The position numbers and the translations under genes are program-made. Shown in pieces: positions 13,718-23,029 of a DNA stretch of 40,810 bases; position 1 is the first letter of the stretch, and each line of letters starts with the position of its first letter. The DNA is from HGM13634 sp045537285 (lineage in GTDB: Bacteria > Bacillota > Clostridia > TANB77 > CAG-508). The stretch covers positions 1 through 40,810 of the forward strand of contig JAZSPC010000030.1 of assembly GCA_045537285.1 (NCBI GenBank). Reading direction: 5' to 3'. The notes under the pieces are model-generated. The model worked only from the letters and a program-made list of their open reading frames with translations, was not told the origin of the DNA and made no database searches.

Positions 13718-15100
13718 TTAAAATTCACAATTATTTGGTGTTCTTGGGAATGGAATAACATCACGAATGTTTTCCATACCTGTAATGTACATAAGTAATC
13801 TTTCAAAACCTAAACCAAATCCAGAATGTACTACTGAACCATATCTACGTAAATCTAAATACCAGTATAATGGGTCTGTTTCAATTCCCATTTCTTTCAT
13901 ACGAGAAACTAATTTTTCATAGTCTTCTTCTCTTTGAGAACCACCCATAATTTCACCAGCTCCTGGAACTTCTAAGTCAACAGCAGCAACTGTTTTTCCA
14001 TCTGGATTTAATTTCATATAATATGATTTAATATCTTTTGGCCAGTTTTTAACAAATACAGGACCTTTAAAATATTCTGTAATGTATTTTTCGTGTTCTT
14101 TTGCTAAATCTTCACCATATTCAGGTTCGAATTCCCATTGTTTATCAGCTTTCTTTAAAATATCAATAGCTTCTTTATGGTCAATTCTTGTAAATGGAGC
14201 AGAGATAACTTTTTGTAATTTTTCTATTAATCCATTTTCTATAAATTTATCACAGAATTCTATTTCTTCTGGGCATCTTTCTAAAACAGCTTGTACAACA
14301 TATTTTAAGAAATCTTCTTCAATATTCATTAATTGTTCTAAATCACAGAAACATATTTCAGGTTCCATCATCCAGAATTCATTTGCGTGTGTTTTAGTGT
14401 TTGAGTTTTCTGATCTTAGAGTAGGTCCAAATGTATATATTTTCCCAAATGCTTGCGCAAATGTTTCTCCATGTAATTGTCCAGAACCTGTAATGAATGC
14501 TTTTTTACCAAATATATCTTGTGAAAAGTCAGTTTTACCATCTACTTGTGGTAATGGATTATCTAAATCTAATGTTGTTAATTTAAACATTTCAGCTGAA
14601 CCTTCACAGTCTGCACAAGTGATAATAGGGCTATTTAAATATACATAACCATTTTTTTGGAAATATTCATGTATTGCAAATGCAGCAACACTTCTAATTC
14701 TAAATATTGCATTAAAAGTATTTGTTCTTGGTCTTAAATGAGAAATAGTTCTTAAATATTCAAAAGAATGTCTTTTCTTTTGAAGTGGGTAGTCTGCATC
14801 TGCTGTATATTGTATATCTATTTTTGTAGCTTTAATTTCAAAAGGTTGTTTAGCACCTTCTGTTTTTACAAATTTACCAGTAACAGCAATAGTTGAACTT
14901 AAAGTTAATTTACATACATCTTCAAAGTTTTCTAATGTATCTTCAAAAACTATTTGTATATTTTTAAAGAAGCTTCCGTCATTTAATTCTATAAAACCAA
15001 AAGTTTTAGAATCTCTAACAGTTTTAACCCAACCTTGTACAGATACTTCTTGTGCCTCAAACTTATCTATGTTTGAATATAACTCTTTTATATTTTCCAT
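13718..15100 (-). CDS. asnS: Asparaginyl-tRNA synthetase
   Basis: The start at 15100 is set by GGAAGGAAG upstream; the frame stays open for 22 more codons without a signal. The 460-aa class IIb enzyme has an N-terminal OB-fold (EVSVQGWVKTVRDSKTFGFIELNDGS) that binds the anticodon, motif 2 with TFGPTLRSENSNTKTHANEFWMMEPE, and motif 3 ending GFGLGFERLLMYITGMENIRDVIPFPRTPNNCEF. The IPFPRTP ending and the THANEFWM motif separate it from aspartyl-tRNA synthetase. It charges tRNA-Asn directly, so Asn-tRNA does not need the amidotransferase route. There is no T-box in its short leader, unlike glyS and aspS here. Confidence 0.96.
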   Translation of the reverse strand: MENIKELYSNIDKFEAQEVSVQGWVKTVRDSKTFGFIELNDGSFFKNIQIVFEDTLENFEDVCKLTLSSTIAVTGKFVKTEGAKQPFEIKATKIDIQYTADADYPLQKKRHSFEYLRTISHLRPRTNTFNAIFRIRSVAAFAIHEYFQKNGYVYLNSPIITCADCEGSAEMFKLTTLDLDNPLPQVDGKTDFSQDIFGKKAFITGSGQLHGETFAQAFGKIYTFGPTLRSENSNTKTHANEFWMMEPEICFCDLEQLMNIEEDFLKYVVQAVLERCPEEIEFCDKFIENGLIEKLQKVISAPFTRIDHKEAIDILKKADKQWEFEPEYGEDLAKEHEKYITEYFKGPVFVKNWPKDIKSYYMKLNPDGKTVAAVDLEVPGAGEIMGGSQREEDYEKLVSRMKEMGIETDPLYWYLDLRRYGSVVHSGFGLGFERLLMYITGMENIRDVIPFPRTPNNCEF

Positions 15101-15154
15101 AATTATCTTCCTTCCTATGTAAAAAGAATAGTTATTTAAAAACAATATGTAAAT

Positions 15155-15183
15155 AATATACCACAAAACTTAAAACAATGCAA
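15155..15183 (-). promoter_or_regulatory. Promoter of asnS
   Basis: On the minus strand: TTGCAT (15183-15178), a 17-base spacer and TATATT (15160-15155). Confidence 0.55.
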
Positions 15184-15311
15184 GAGTTTGAAATAAAAGG
15201 GGCGTATGCATTTTGTATAAAAATTATTTAAATAAATTTTTGACAAAGTATGTAATTTTTATTCAAATATGATATACTAAAATAAATTTTAAATAATTAG
15301 GAAATATAGCA

Positions 15312-16196
15312 ATGTTTGAAGAATTAATAGAATGTAAAATTTGTCCCAATAATTGTAAAGTAAATCGAATAGAAGGCAAAACAGGTCTATGTAGAGCTAA
15401 TGATAAAGTAAAAATTGCATTAGCTTCTTTGCATTACTTTGAAGAGCCTTGTATTAGTGGAGAGAAAGGTTCTGGAACAGTTTTTTTCTCAAACTGTAAT
15501 ATGAAATGTAAATTCTGTCAAAACTATAAAATAAGTGAAGAAGGAAAAGGCAAAGAAATTACAATAGAAGAATTGGCAGATACATTTTTAGAGTTACAAA
15601 AACAAGGTGCAAATAATATAAATTTAGTAACACCAACAATTTATGCTTATCAAATAATAGAAGCAATAAAAATTGCAAAAGATAAAGGATTAAATTTGCC
15701 TGTTGTATATAATTCTAATGGTTATGAAAGTATAGAAACTTTAAAGAGATTAGAGGGATATATAGATGTATATTTGCCAGACTTAAAATACTATTATAAC
15801 GACATTGCTTTTGAATATTCAGGAGTAATAGAGTATTTTAAACATGCAACAGAAGCAATAAAAGAAATGTATAGACAAGTAGGAGCACCGCAGTTTGATG
15901 AAAACGGAATGATTCAAAAGGGAATGATTATAAGGCATTTAGTGTTACCTAATAATATAGATAACTCAAAACAAGTTTTAAAATGGATTAAAGAAAATAT
16001 AGATAAAAGAGTGTATGTAAGTATTATGGCACAATATTTCCCGTGCCATAAAGCAAAAGAAATCGAATATTTAAATAGAAAATTAACAAAAGAGGAATAT
16101 GAAGAGATAGAAAATTTTGTGTATAATTTAGATATTGAAAATGGATATATGCAAGAATTAGGAGAGCACGAAGAAGAGTATGTACCAAACTTTTAA
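15312..16196 (+). CDS. Radical SAM protein, PflX/activating-enzyme type
   Basis: The 294-aa protein has the radical SAM cluster motif CNMKCKFC (C62, C66, C69) preceded by a conserved Cys-rich N-terminus (CKICPNNCKVNR, then GKTGLCRA) and SGEKGSGTVFFSNC. This pattern is that of the COG1313/PflX family, annotated as putative pyruvate formate-lyase activating enzymes; their real substrates are unknown. It binds a 4Fe-4S cluster and S-adenosylmethionine. The ribosome-binding site is weak (AGGAAATATAGC) and the upstream -10 (TATACT, with an extended TGA) has no well-spaced -35. It is 28 bases upstream of mgtE and probably cotranscribed with it; no functional link is known. Confidence 0.85.
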   Translation: MFEELIECKICPNNCKVNRIEGKTGLCRANDKVKIALASLHYFEEPCISGEKGSGTVFFSNCNMKCKFCQNYKISEEGKGKEITIEELADTFLELQKQGANNINLVTPTIYAYQIIEAIKIAKDKGLNLPVVYNSNGYESIETLKRLEGYIDVYLPDLKYYYNDIAFEYSGVIEYFKHATEAIKEMYRQVGAPQFDENGMIQKGMIIRHLVLPNNIDNSKQVLKWIKENIDKRVYVSIMAQYFPCHKAKEIEYLNRKLTKEEYEEIENFVYNLDIENGYMQELGEHEEEYVPNF

Positions 16197-16224
16197 ACCA
16201 AAGTAAAGAAAGGGGAATATACCA

Positions 16225-17577
16225 ATGAATGAAGAATTAGAACAAGTAAAAGATGAAGTAATAGAATTATTAAAAAATAAGAGATACTCTAATTTAAATA
16301 AATATATGGAAGAAATAAATAATCAAGATATACCAATGATTTTTGAAGAATTGTCAGCAGAAGAAATGGTTAGATTATTTAGAGTACTTCCAAAAGATGA
16401 AGCAGCAGATGTTTTTTCATATATGGAACCAGATTTACAAGAAAAATTAATAAATTGTTTAACAGATAAAGAATTAAAATCTGTATTAGATGAATTGTTT
16501 ATGGATGATACAGTAGACTTAATTGAAGAAATGCCATCTAATGTTGTTAAACGTATTTTAAAATCAGTTAACAAAGAAGATAGAAATACAATTAATGAAC
16601 TTTTAAAATATCCATCAGATTCTGCTGGAAGCATAATGACAACAGAGTTTATAGATTTAAAAGTAAATATGACAGTAGAAAAAGCATTTGATAAAATTAA
16701 GAAAATTGGTTTAGATAAAGAAACAATTTATACTTGTTATGTATTAGATATAAAAAGAGAAATTATAGGTATTGTTACTGTAAAAGATTTACTATTAGCA
16801 GAAAGAGATGTGCTAATAAAAGATATAATGGATACAAATGTAATAACAGTAAATACATTAGAAGACAAAGAAGAAGTAACCAGAATATTTGATAAATATG
16901 ATATTATGGCACTTCCTGTTGTAGACAAAGAAAATAGATTAGTAGGCATAATTACAGTAGATGATGCTATTGACGTATTACAAGAAGAAACAACAGAAGA
17001 CTTTGAATTGATGGCAGCTATGACTCCGACAGAAGACACTTATTTTAAAACCTCTGTATTTTCGCATGCTAAAAATAGAATAATATGGCTATTAATATTA
17101 ATGCTTTCAGCAACTATTACAGGAGCAATTTTAACACATTATGAAGAAGCTTTTGCAGCAGTTCCACTTCTTGTTTCGTTTATTCCAATGATAATGGGAA
17201 CAGGTGGAAACTGTGGTTCACAAAGTTCTACATTAATAATTCGTGGTATGGCAATGGATGAAATTGGCTTAAAAGATTTCGCAAAAGCTATATGGAAAGA
17301 AATTAGAGTAGCACTTTTAGTTGGTATAATCTTAGCAATATTTAACGGAATAAGAGTAATAATTCAATATCAAGATATAAAACTTGCAATTGTTTTAGGA
17401 CTAACTTTAATTGGAACGGTAGCCTTAGCAAAAACATTAGGTTGTGCCCTTCCAATGCTTGCTAAGAAATTAAAATTAGACCCAGCAATTATGGCATCAC
17501 CATTAATTACAACAATAGTTGATACTTGTTCAATTTTAATTTATTTTGCAATAGCAGTTGCGATTATGAATATATAA
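16225..17577 (+). CDS. mgtE: Magnesium transporter MgtE
   Basis: The 450-aa protein has the usual order of parts: an N-terminal superhelical domain (about 1-130, with EEMVRLFRVLPKDEAADVFSYM), paired CBS domains (about 135-255, with IIGIVTVKDLLLAERD and DIMALPVVDKENRLVGIITVDDAIDVL), a connecting helix, and five membrane segments from about residue 285. The pore signature PMIMGTGGNCGSQSSTL is intact. MgtE is a Mg2+-gated channel that closes when Mg2+ binds the cytosolic domains. No M-box riboswitch is present in front of it. Start follows AAAGGGG. Confidence 0.96.
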   Translation: MNEELEQVKDEVIELLKNKRYSNLNKYMEEINNQDIPMIFEELSAEEMVRLFRVLPKDEAADVFSYMEPDLQEKLINCLTDKELKSVLDELFMDDTVDLIEEMPSNVVKRILKSVNKEDRNTINELLKYPSDSAGSIMTTEFIDLKVNMTVEKAFDKIKKIGLDKETIYTCYVLDIKREIIGIVTVKDLLLAERDVLIKDIMDTNVITVNTLEDKEEVTRIFDKYDIMALPVVDKENRLVGIITVDDAIDVLQEETTEDFELMAAMTPTEDTYFKTSVFSHAKNRIIWLLILMLSATITGAILTHYEEAFAAVPLLVSFIPMIMGTGGNCGSQSSTLIIRGMAMDEIGLKDFAKAIWKEIRVALLVGIILAIFNGIRVIIQYQDIKLAIVLGLTLIGTVALAKTLGCALPMLAKKLKLDPAIMASPLITTIVDTCSILIYFAIAVAIMNI

Positions 17578-17585
17578 TATAAAAC

Positions 17586-17617
17586 AATAGAACTGTGTAT
17601 TTTTACACAGTTCTATT
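17586..17617 (+). terminator. Terminator between mgtE and the convergent U32 gene
   Basis: AATAGAACTGTGTA/TACACAGTTCTATT with loop TTTT. It overlaps the stop codon of the minus-strand gene, and A/T flanks allow use from both sides. Confidence 0.8.
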
Positions 17618-20002
17618 TAAATTTCCATTTGTATATTCTTTACCTTCTAAACGATTACCTTCTTTAACAGTATTTATTATTTGATTTATTTCTTCAACAT
17701 TTTCATCCAAAATATCAATTCTAAAATTTGTTATGCTATTTATTTCATTTGTATCGATAGAACTTATTTTACTATTGTAAATTGTAGTAACAGTTTGAAT
17801 GTTATCTGGTAAAACTCTAAATAAAAAGTTCATTCTATCTTTTAAGTAGTATTTATTTGCTAAGCTACATTTTTGACCACATTCTGGGTAACATCTATTA
17901 GCTTTACCAAGTAGGCAGTAGCTAGATGTCATAAGTGGTAAATTTCCGTATACTATAAATTCTGTTGGAAGTTTAGAATTTATTGAAATTGAAGTTATTT
18001 CATCCTTATTTAATTCAGGTGATATGGTTATTGTATTTAATTGTAAGTTATTGATGGTTTCATTATTAAATACATTTAAGTTATAGTTTCCAATGAATTC
18101 ATAATCTTTTCTATATTCTTCTAATAAATCTAAATACCCAATATTAGAAATAACAAAACCTTTTATTGTATATTTATTTAAAGATTTTTCTATTGTGTCT
18201 TTAAATAGGTTTTTAAAGTTGGGTTTTAATATACTAGGCAGATAAATATATGTATTAAAGTTGTTAGAAAGTAGTTCTATAACATTAGAATAATCTTTTA
18301 AGTGAAAATATTTTAAAGGAATATATAGTTTATCTATATTTTCTAATTTTGAGTAATCAAAATCTGTGTTTAGTATGTTTAATAGCAAGCAGATTTTGTG
18401 TTCGATTTCTGCCTCATCATTTTGATTATTATCATATTCAAAAGTTAAATCTTCTAATTTATTTCTTTTATATTTATCAGTTAACAATTTACTATACTCA
18501 TTAATTGCATTTCTTCTTAATTCATTTATACTACTAATATGTGGTACAAATACATTATTATCTAAATTGATTTTTATGTTATTAAAATAGAATGGGGTAT
18601 CAGTAAGTTTATTTAATTGTTTTTCTAATCTGTCTTTTGTTATTGGTGCATTAATTGCAATTTCGGTTTTATCTTCTGATACAACTTCAACTTTATTTTT
18701 ATTATCATCAAATATTTGTAATTTGATAGGCTCATCTAAGTGAACATCTAAGATAGCATTTATAGGATACTTTATATTTTCTTGTGATAACTTTTCTTTT
18801 ACTCTATTTAATAATTCTTTACTAGAAAGTTTATATATCTTATCACCAGGTTTAATATTTCCTTTCATTCTACCGATAGTAACTTTTTCACCAAGTTTAG
18901 CGAAGCTTAAATTTTTATCACTTTCAACTTCCATAAGTTCAGAAATTGTATATCTTGAATCTTCACGTTCAAAGCTAATTGTATCACCAATACTAAGTTC
19001 TTCTTGAAGGGTTAATTTAATATGACCTTTATTAGAGTTATAATTATATACATTTCCGATATATATTCCCATATTATTTGGTTTATCTTTAAAGATTAAT
19101 TCTTTATTAGGTTCATTTGATAAATGACCAGTAGAGAAGCCACCTCTATTGAAAACTTGTAGCAAATCTTTTTTATCTTGTTCTTCTATAATATATGGTT
19201 CTTGGTTATATATCTTATCTATGTATTTCCTGTAAATCTTTGTAACTGTTGCAACATATTCAGGAGTTTTCATTCTTCCTTCAATCTTTAATGAAGCTAT
19301 ACCAGTATTTATTAATTCTGGAAGGAATTCTAATGAACATAAATCTCTTGGACTTAACAAATATCCCTTATCAATTTCATAATCATTTTCCATTAAAGCA
19401 TATGGAAGCCTACAACCTTGTGCACATTTGCCACGGTTACCAGAGCGTCCTCCGATTAAGCTTGAGTATAGGCATTGTCCTGAATATGAAATACAAAGAG
19501 CACCATGAGTAAATACTTCAATTTCACAAGAAGTATTTGAAGTAATATGTTCAATTTCACTTAAAGAAAGTTCTCTTGCTAAAACAATTCTTTTAAAACC
19601 TGTTTTTTCCAATTCCTTTGCACCTGATAAATTATGACAAGTCATTTGAGTACTTGCATGTATAGGTAAATTAGGAATGTTTTTAATTAGAAAGTTTGCA
19701 AGACCTAAATCTTGAACAATAATTCCATCTATTCCAATCTCATATGCTTTATTTGCAAGTTCAAGAGCTGATTCAAATTCTTCATTTTTAATTAAAGTAT
19801 TTAGAGTAAGAAATACTTTTACATTTCTTAAATGAGAATAATTTATTGCTTGTTCTAATTCTTCTATATTAAAGTTTTTTGCACTGTATCTGGCATTAAA
19901 ATCAGCAGCGCCTAAATATACTGCATCTGCACCATTTTGAACAGCTGCTTTTAAACATTCAAAATCTCCAACAGGAGATAATAATTCTACTTTTTTTAAC
20001 AT
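17603..20002 (-). CDS. U32 family peptidase with C-terminal DUF3656-like region (RlhA-like)
   Basis: ATG at 20002 is chosen; the upstream GTG (20017) overlaps the GAGG ribosome-binding site. The 799-aa protein begins KKVELLSPVGDFECLKAAVQNGADAVYLG, the start of U32 proteins, and has the Cys signature HGALCISYSGQCLYSSLIGGRSGNRGKCAQGCRLPY. A long C-terminal region (DUF3656-like) follows and ends with a second Cys cluster (CLLGKANRCYPECGQKC). U32 proteins of this type are now linked to tRNA or rRNA hydroxylation with prephenate and iron-sulfur proteins (RlhA makes ho5C2501 of 23S rRNA in E. coli) and not to proteolysis. An RNA-modification role is therefore more likely than peptidase activity. 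Confidence 0.88.
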   Translation of the reverse strand: MLKKVELLSPVGDFECLKAAVQNGADAVYLGAADFNARYSAKNFNIEELEQAINYSHLRNVKVFLTLNTLIKNEEFESALELANKAYEIGIDGIIVQDLGLANFLIKNIPNLPIHASTQMTCHNLSGAKELEKTGFKRIVLARELSLSEIEHITSNTSCEIEVFTHGALCISYSGQCLYSSLIGGRSGNRGKCAQGCRLPYALMENDYEIDKGYLLSPRDLCSLEFLPELINTGIASLKIEGRMKTPEYVATVTKIYRKYIDKIYNQEPYIIEEQDKKDLLQVFNRGGFSTGHLSNEPNKELIFKDKPNNMGIYIGNVYNYNSNKGHIKLTLQEELSIGDTISFEREDSRYTISELMEVESDKNLSFAKLGEKVTIGRMKGNIKPGDKIYKLSSKELLNRVKEKLSQENIKYPINAILDVHLDEPIKLQIFDDNKNKVEVVSEDKTEIAINAPITKDRLEKQLNKLTDTPFYFNNIKINLDNNVFVPHISSINELRRNAINEYSKLLTDKYKRNKLEDLTFEYDNNQNDEAEIEHKICLLLNILNTDFDYSKLENIDKLYIPLKYFHLKDYSNVIELLSNNFNTYIYLPSILKPNFKNLFKDTIEKSLNKYTIKGFVISNIGYLDLLEEYRKDYEFIGNYNLNVFNNETINNLQLNTITISPELNKDEITSISINSKLPTEFIVYGNLPLMTSSYCLLGKANRCYPECGQKCSLANKYYLKDRMNFLFRVLPDNIQTVTTIYNSKISSIDTNEINSITNFRIDILDENVEEINQIINTVKEGNRLEGKEYTNGNLNRTV

Positions 20003-20065
20003 ATTTAAAAACCTCACTATATATATTTTATCACAAAATTAAGAATTTTCATATATTACATCAAG

Positions 20066-20092
20066 AAATCTAGTTGAAATGCTAGATTTTTC
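20066..20092 (+). terminator. Terminator-like hairpin in a divergent promoter region
   Basis: AAATCTAG (20066-20073) and CTAGATTT (20082-20089) pair around TTGAAATG and are followed by TTCTTT. It lies between divergently transcribed genes and upstream of the TATAAT (near 20105) that probably serves cmk, so its role is unclear. Confidence 0.4.
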
Positions 20093-20139
20093 TTTGTAAT
20101 AGTTATATAATATCTTTGTGAACAAAATGAGGGAGAAAT

Positions 20140-20841
20140 ATGGAAGATAAGAAAAATATAGTAATTGGAATTGAAGGACTAGTAGGTTCTGGAAAAACAA
20201 GTATATGCAGAGAAATATTAAAAAAAGATGAAAGTTTCGTATTACTAAATGGTGGGAACTATTATAGAGCCATTGTGTATGCTTTAATGCAAAAAGAACC
20301 TAATATTTTAAAATTAAAGAAATTAATGAAAAATATAGATATAAAAAAGTGTATGGATGAAAACAAAGTAGAGCTAAAAATAGAAAACAGAGAATCAGTA
20401 TTCTATATAAATGGTAAACTAGCAGATGAAGAAGAACTACAATCAAAAGCATCATCACTTGCAGTATCTTTAATTGGTGGAATAGCAGATAATACAAAGC
20501 TTTTTGAATATGCAAGAGGTTTAATAGATGATTTAAGAAAAAAAAATAACGTAATTGTATCTGGTAGAGCTTTAATGCAAATTTATCCTGATTTAGATTA
20601 TCATTTATTCATAACAGCAAGTTTAGAGGAACGTGTAAAAAGAAAATGCATACAATATAAAGAAAAAGAAGAGATAAAAGCAGTTAAGAAAAACATAAAA
20701 ACAAGGGATTTTCTACAAAAATTAGCAGGCTTCTATAAAATATACCCAAACACAATAAAAATAGATGTTACAGAATGTAAAACGGTAGAAGAATCAACTG
20801 ATAAAGTTTTGGAATATGTTAAAATAGAATCAAAAGTATAA
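20140..20841 (+). CDS. cmk: Cytidylate kinase-like protein
   Basis: The 233-aa P-loop kinase has GLVGSGKTS near the N-terminus, NGGNYYRAIVYALM in the place of the CMP-kinase DTGAMYRA segment, an internal VSLIGGIAD region, VSGRALMQIYPDLDYHLFITASLEERVKRK in the place of the EGRDIGTVVFPDA...FLTAS...RAxRR lid, and NTIKIDVTECKTVEEST at the C-terminus. Cytidylate kinase phosphorylates CMP/dCMP. The normal Arg-Asp-Ile-Gly run is altered, so this is a divergent member and the nucleotide preference is uncertain. It is three bases upstream of the murD frame and forms an operon with it. The start follows GAGGGAGAAAT. Confidence 0.7.
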   Translation: MEDKKNIVIGIEGLVGSGKTSICREILKKDESFVLLNGGNYYRAIVYALMQKEPNILKLKKLMKNIDIKKCMDENKVELKIENRESVFYINGKLADEEELQSKASSLAVSLIGGIADNTKLFEYARGLIDDLRKKNNVIVSGRALMQIYPDLDYHLFITASLEERVKRKCIQYKEKEEIKAVKKNIKTRDFLQKLAGFYKIYPNTIKIDVTECKTVEESTDKVLEYVKIESKV

Positions 20842-20855
20842 TTATGGAGGGGAAA

Positions 20856-22256
20856 ATGGAATATATTAACGAAAAATTAATTGAATTAAATAGTTTTCTA
20901 CAAAAGAGTAGAGTTGCAATAATTGGATTAGGAGTAAGCAATATTCCACTTTTGGAATATATGCATAACCTAAAAGCAAATGTAACTGTATTTGATGATA
21001 GAGAAATAGATAAAATACCAAAAGAAGTATTAGATAAAGTAACAGATTATCATTTTGATTTTTCTTATGGGAAAGATTCATTAAGTAAATTAAATGGATT
21101 TAATATAATATTTAGAGCTCCAAGTTGTATGCCAACAAGAGAAGAATTAAAAAGAGAAGCTGATAGAGGAGCAATTGTTACTACTGAAATTGAAATGGTT
21201 ATAAAAATATTTCCAGGAAAAGTTATTGGTATAACTGGTAGTGATGGAAAAACAACAACTACTACATTAGTTTATGAAATACTAACAAATAATGGATACA
21301 ACTGCTACTTAGGTGGAAATATTGGAATTCCGCTATTTACAAAACTAAATGAAATGAGACCAGAAGATATTGTTGTATTAGAATTAAGTAGTTTTCAATT
21401 AATGGGAATGGAAGTAAGCCCCAATATATCAGTTATAACAAACATCACACCAAACCATTTAAATGTACATAGTTCTTATGAAGAATACATAGATGCTAAA
21501 AAGAACATATTTAAATATCAAGATAAAAATGGAATTGTAGTATTAAATAATGATAATGAAATTACAAAAGCATGCAAAGTAGAAGCAGAAGGAAAAGTAA
21601 TACTATTTAGTAGCAAAGAAAAATTAGAAGATGGTGTAATACTAGATAATGATGTAATTAAAATATGCCAAGATAAATTAAGAAGACATATTTTAAATAC
21701 AAATGATGTGATTTTAAGAGGAAAACATAATTACGAAAATGCTTGTGCAGCAATAGCGGCAACATCTAGTTTAGTAGAACCGGAACAAGCAGCAAAAGTT
21801 ATTAAAGAATTCAAAGGCGTAGAACATAGACTAGAATTAGTAAGAGAATTAAATGGAGTAAAATGGTATAATGATTCAATTGGTTCAAGCCCAACAAGAA
21901 CAATAGCAGGTTTAAATTCATTTGATGAAAGAATAACATTAATAGCAGGTGGTTATGATAAGAATTTAGATTATACACCACTTGCAGCACCAATATTGGA
22001 AAATGTAGATAATTTAGTTTTAATTGGTCAAACAGCAGGAAAAATCTTTGATGCAGTAAAAGAAGAAAGTGAAAAGCAAAAGAAAAATATAAATATATGT
22101 ATGTGTGAAACATTAGAAGATGCAGTAGCCACTGCTGAAAGAGTAACAAAATCAGGAGACATAGTGTTACTTTCACCAGCAAGTGCAAGTTTTGATATGT
22201 TTAAAGATTTTGCAGATAGAGGAAATAAATTTAAAGATTTAGTAAATAATTTGTAA
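20856..22256 (+). CDS. murD: UDP-N-acetylmuramoylalanine--D-glutamate ligase
   Basis: ATG at 20856 is preferred because GGAGGGGAAA lies just before it; the in-frame ATG at 20844 would place the ribosome-binding site inside the gene. The 466-aa Mur ligase has the N-terminal Rossmann-like UDP domain (VAIIGLGVSN), ATP loop GSDGKTTTT (128-136), LGGNIGIPL, LELSSFQLMGM, the NITPNHLNVHSSYEEYIDAKKNIF central motif and C-terminal NDSIGSSPTRTIAGL and GGYDKN. These details (LGGNIG, ELSSFQL) identify MurD. It adds D-glutamate to UDP-MurNAc-L-Ala in peptidoglycan precursor synthesis in the cytoplasm. Confidence 0.95.
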   Translation: MEYINEKLIELNSFLQKSRVAIIGLGVSNIPLLEYMHNLKANVTVFDDREIDKIPKEVLDKVTDYHFDFSYGKDSLSKLNGFNIIFRAPSCMPTREELKREADRGAIVTTEIEMVIKIFPGKVIGITGSDGKTTTTTLVYEILTNNGYNCYLGGNIGIPLFTKLNEMRPEDIVVLELSSFQLMGMEVSPNISVITNITPNHLNVHSSYEEYIDAKKNIFKYQDKNGIVVLNNDNEITKACKVEAEGKVILFSSKEKLEDGVILDNDVIKICQDKLRRHILNTNDVILRGKHNYENACAAIAATSSLVEPEQAAKVIKEFKGVEHRLELVRELNGVKWYNDSIGSSPTRTIAGLNSFDERITLIAGGYDKNLDYTPLAAPILENVDNLVLIGQTAGKIFDAVKEESEKQKKNINICMCETLEDAVATAERVTKSGDIVLLSPASASFDMFKDFADRGNKFKDLVNNL

Positions 22257-22264
22257 CAAAAAAT

Positions 22265-22310
22265 AAAAACCTTCAATATATTAATATGAATAATATATTA
22301 GGAGGTTTTT
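22265..22310 (+). terminator. Terminator of murD that also holds the ribosome-binding site of the next gene
   Basis: AAAAACCTTC pairs with GGAGGTTTTT and AATATATT with AATATATT (one bulged A). The 3' arm contains AGGAGG, the ribosome-binding site of the gene at 22315. A closely similar hairpin lies at 40438-40477. Confidence 0.75.
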
Positions 22311-22314
22311 TATT

Positions 22315-22947
22315 ATGTATAATAACCAATATGAGGAATATATGAGAAACTCATTAGGGTATAACATGCCTATGATGAATATGAACCAAACAGGTATGAA
22401 TCAAATGAACATAAATCAGATGAATATGAATAATATGACTGAAATGTATGAAAGCGAAAATAATTTTTCATGTAATCAAGTAGTAGATGATATGTATCCA
22501 GAAATATATAGAATCATATATCCAATGGTGTGTAAGGCCTGTATGGCTGTTGATGAGAATATATCAGAAGATTTAGTTAGCAGAATGGTAAATGAAATAT
22601 ATATGAATGTAGAGAATATGGAATGTATGCAAGAAACAAGAGGAAGCTCTATAAGCGTAAGTCCCCAATCAAGCAAAAGTTCAAAAAGTGATTTAACTAG
22701 CGGTAGTAGAACAGGTTCTAGTTCTTCTTCAAGTAGCAGCAGTTCATCAAGTGTAAGTAGGCAAGAAACAAGACAAAAAAATCCGCTTTTAAGAGATTTA
22801 ATAAGAATATTAGTTTTAAGAGAATTACTTGGAAATCCAGGAAGACCACGTCCACCGTTTAGACCGCCATTTAGGCCACCTTTTGGACCAGGCCCAGGAC
22901 CACGTCCACCATTTGGACCACAGCCAAGATTACCTTATGAGTATTAA
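22315..22947 (+). CDS. Low-complexity Met/Asn-, Ser- and Pro-rich protein (possible spore or surface protein)
   Basis: The 210-aa product has four parts. Residues 1-50 are rich in Met, Asn and Gln with repeated MNQMN/MNINQ units. A short folded domain (about 55-105) contains MYPEIYRIIYPMVCKACMAVDEN and MVNEIYMNVENMECM with several Cys. Then comes a Ser run (about 120-150), and last an Arg/Pro/Phe/Gly tail with repeated RPPF units. There is no signal peptide. The composition resembles spore-coat or exosporium proteins of Clostridia, and the genome makes spores, but I cannot name a family. The ribosome-binding site is inside the upstream hairpin. Confidence 0.8.
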   Translation: MYNNQYEEYMRNSLGYNMPMMNMNQTGMNQMNINQMNMNNMTEMYESENNFSCNQVVDDMYPEIYRIIYPMVCKACMAVDENISEDLVSRMVNEIYMNVENMECMQETRGSSISVSPQSSKSSKSDLTSGSRTGSSSSSSSSSSSSVSRQETRQKNPLLRDLIRILVLRELLGNPGRPRPPFRPPFRPPFGPGPGPRPPFGPQPRLPYEY

Positions 22948-22955
22948 GGTTAATA

Positions 22956-22984
22956 TTGCAAGTTTACGTAAATTATGATATACT
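22956..22984 (+). promoter_or_regulatory. Promoter of the 121-aa orphan gene, with TTTACGTAAA box
   Basis: TTGCAA (22956-22961), a 17-base spacer with the perfect palindrome TTTACGTAAA and an extended TGA, then TATACT (22979-22984). Confidence 0.65.
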
Positions 22985-23029
22985 ATAAAACATAGCTTAT
23001 GCTAAATAATACAAAGGAGGAAATTCATA

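Noticed and set aside
14082..14648. 188-codon frame antisense to asnS
   Set aside because: A shadow of the well-conserved asnS frame; its Ser/Cys-rich composition is that of reverse-complemented A/T-rich coding DNA.
15239..15276. TTGACA and TATACT before the radical SAM gene as one promoter
   Set aside because: The spacer is 27 bases, too long for a sigma-A promoter; the extended -10 may work alone.
16200..16224. Possible M-box (Mg2+ riboswitch) before mgtE
   Set aside because: Only 28 bases separate mgtE from the upstream gene, and nothing resembling the M-box fits.
21811..22188. 125-codon frame antisense to murD
   Set aside because: Leu/His-rich shadow product without ribosome-binding site.
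22720..22930. Ser- and Pro-rich repeat stretch as possible non-coding repeat DNA
   Set aside because: The repeats stay in frame within a gene with a good ribosome-binding site and use mixed synonymous codons, so they are coding.
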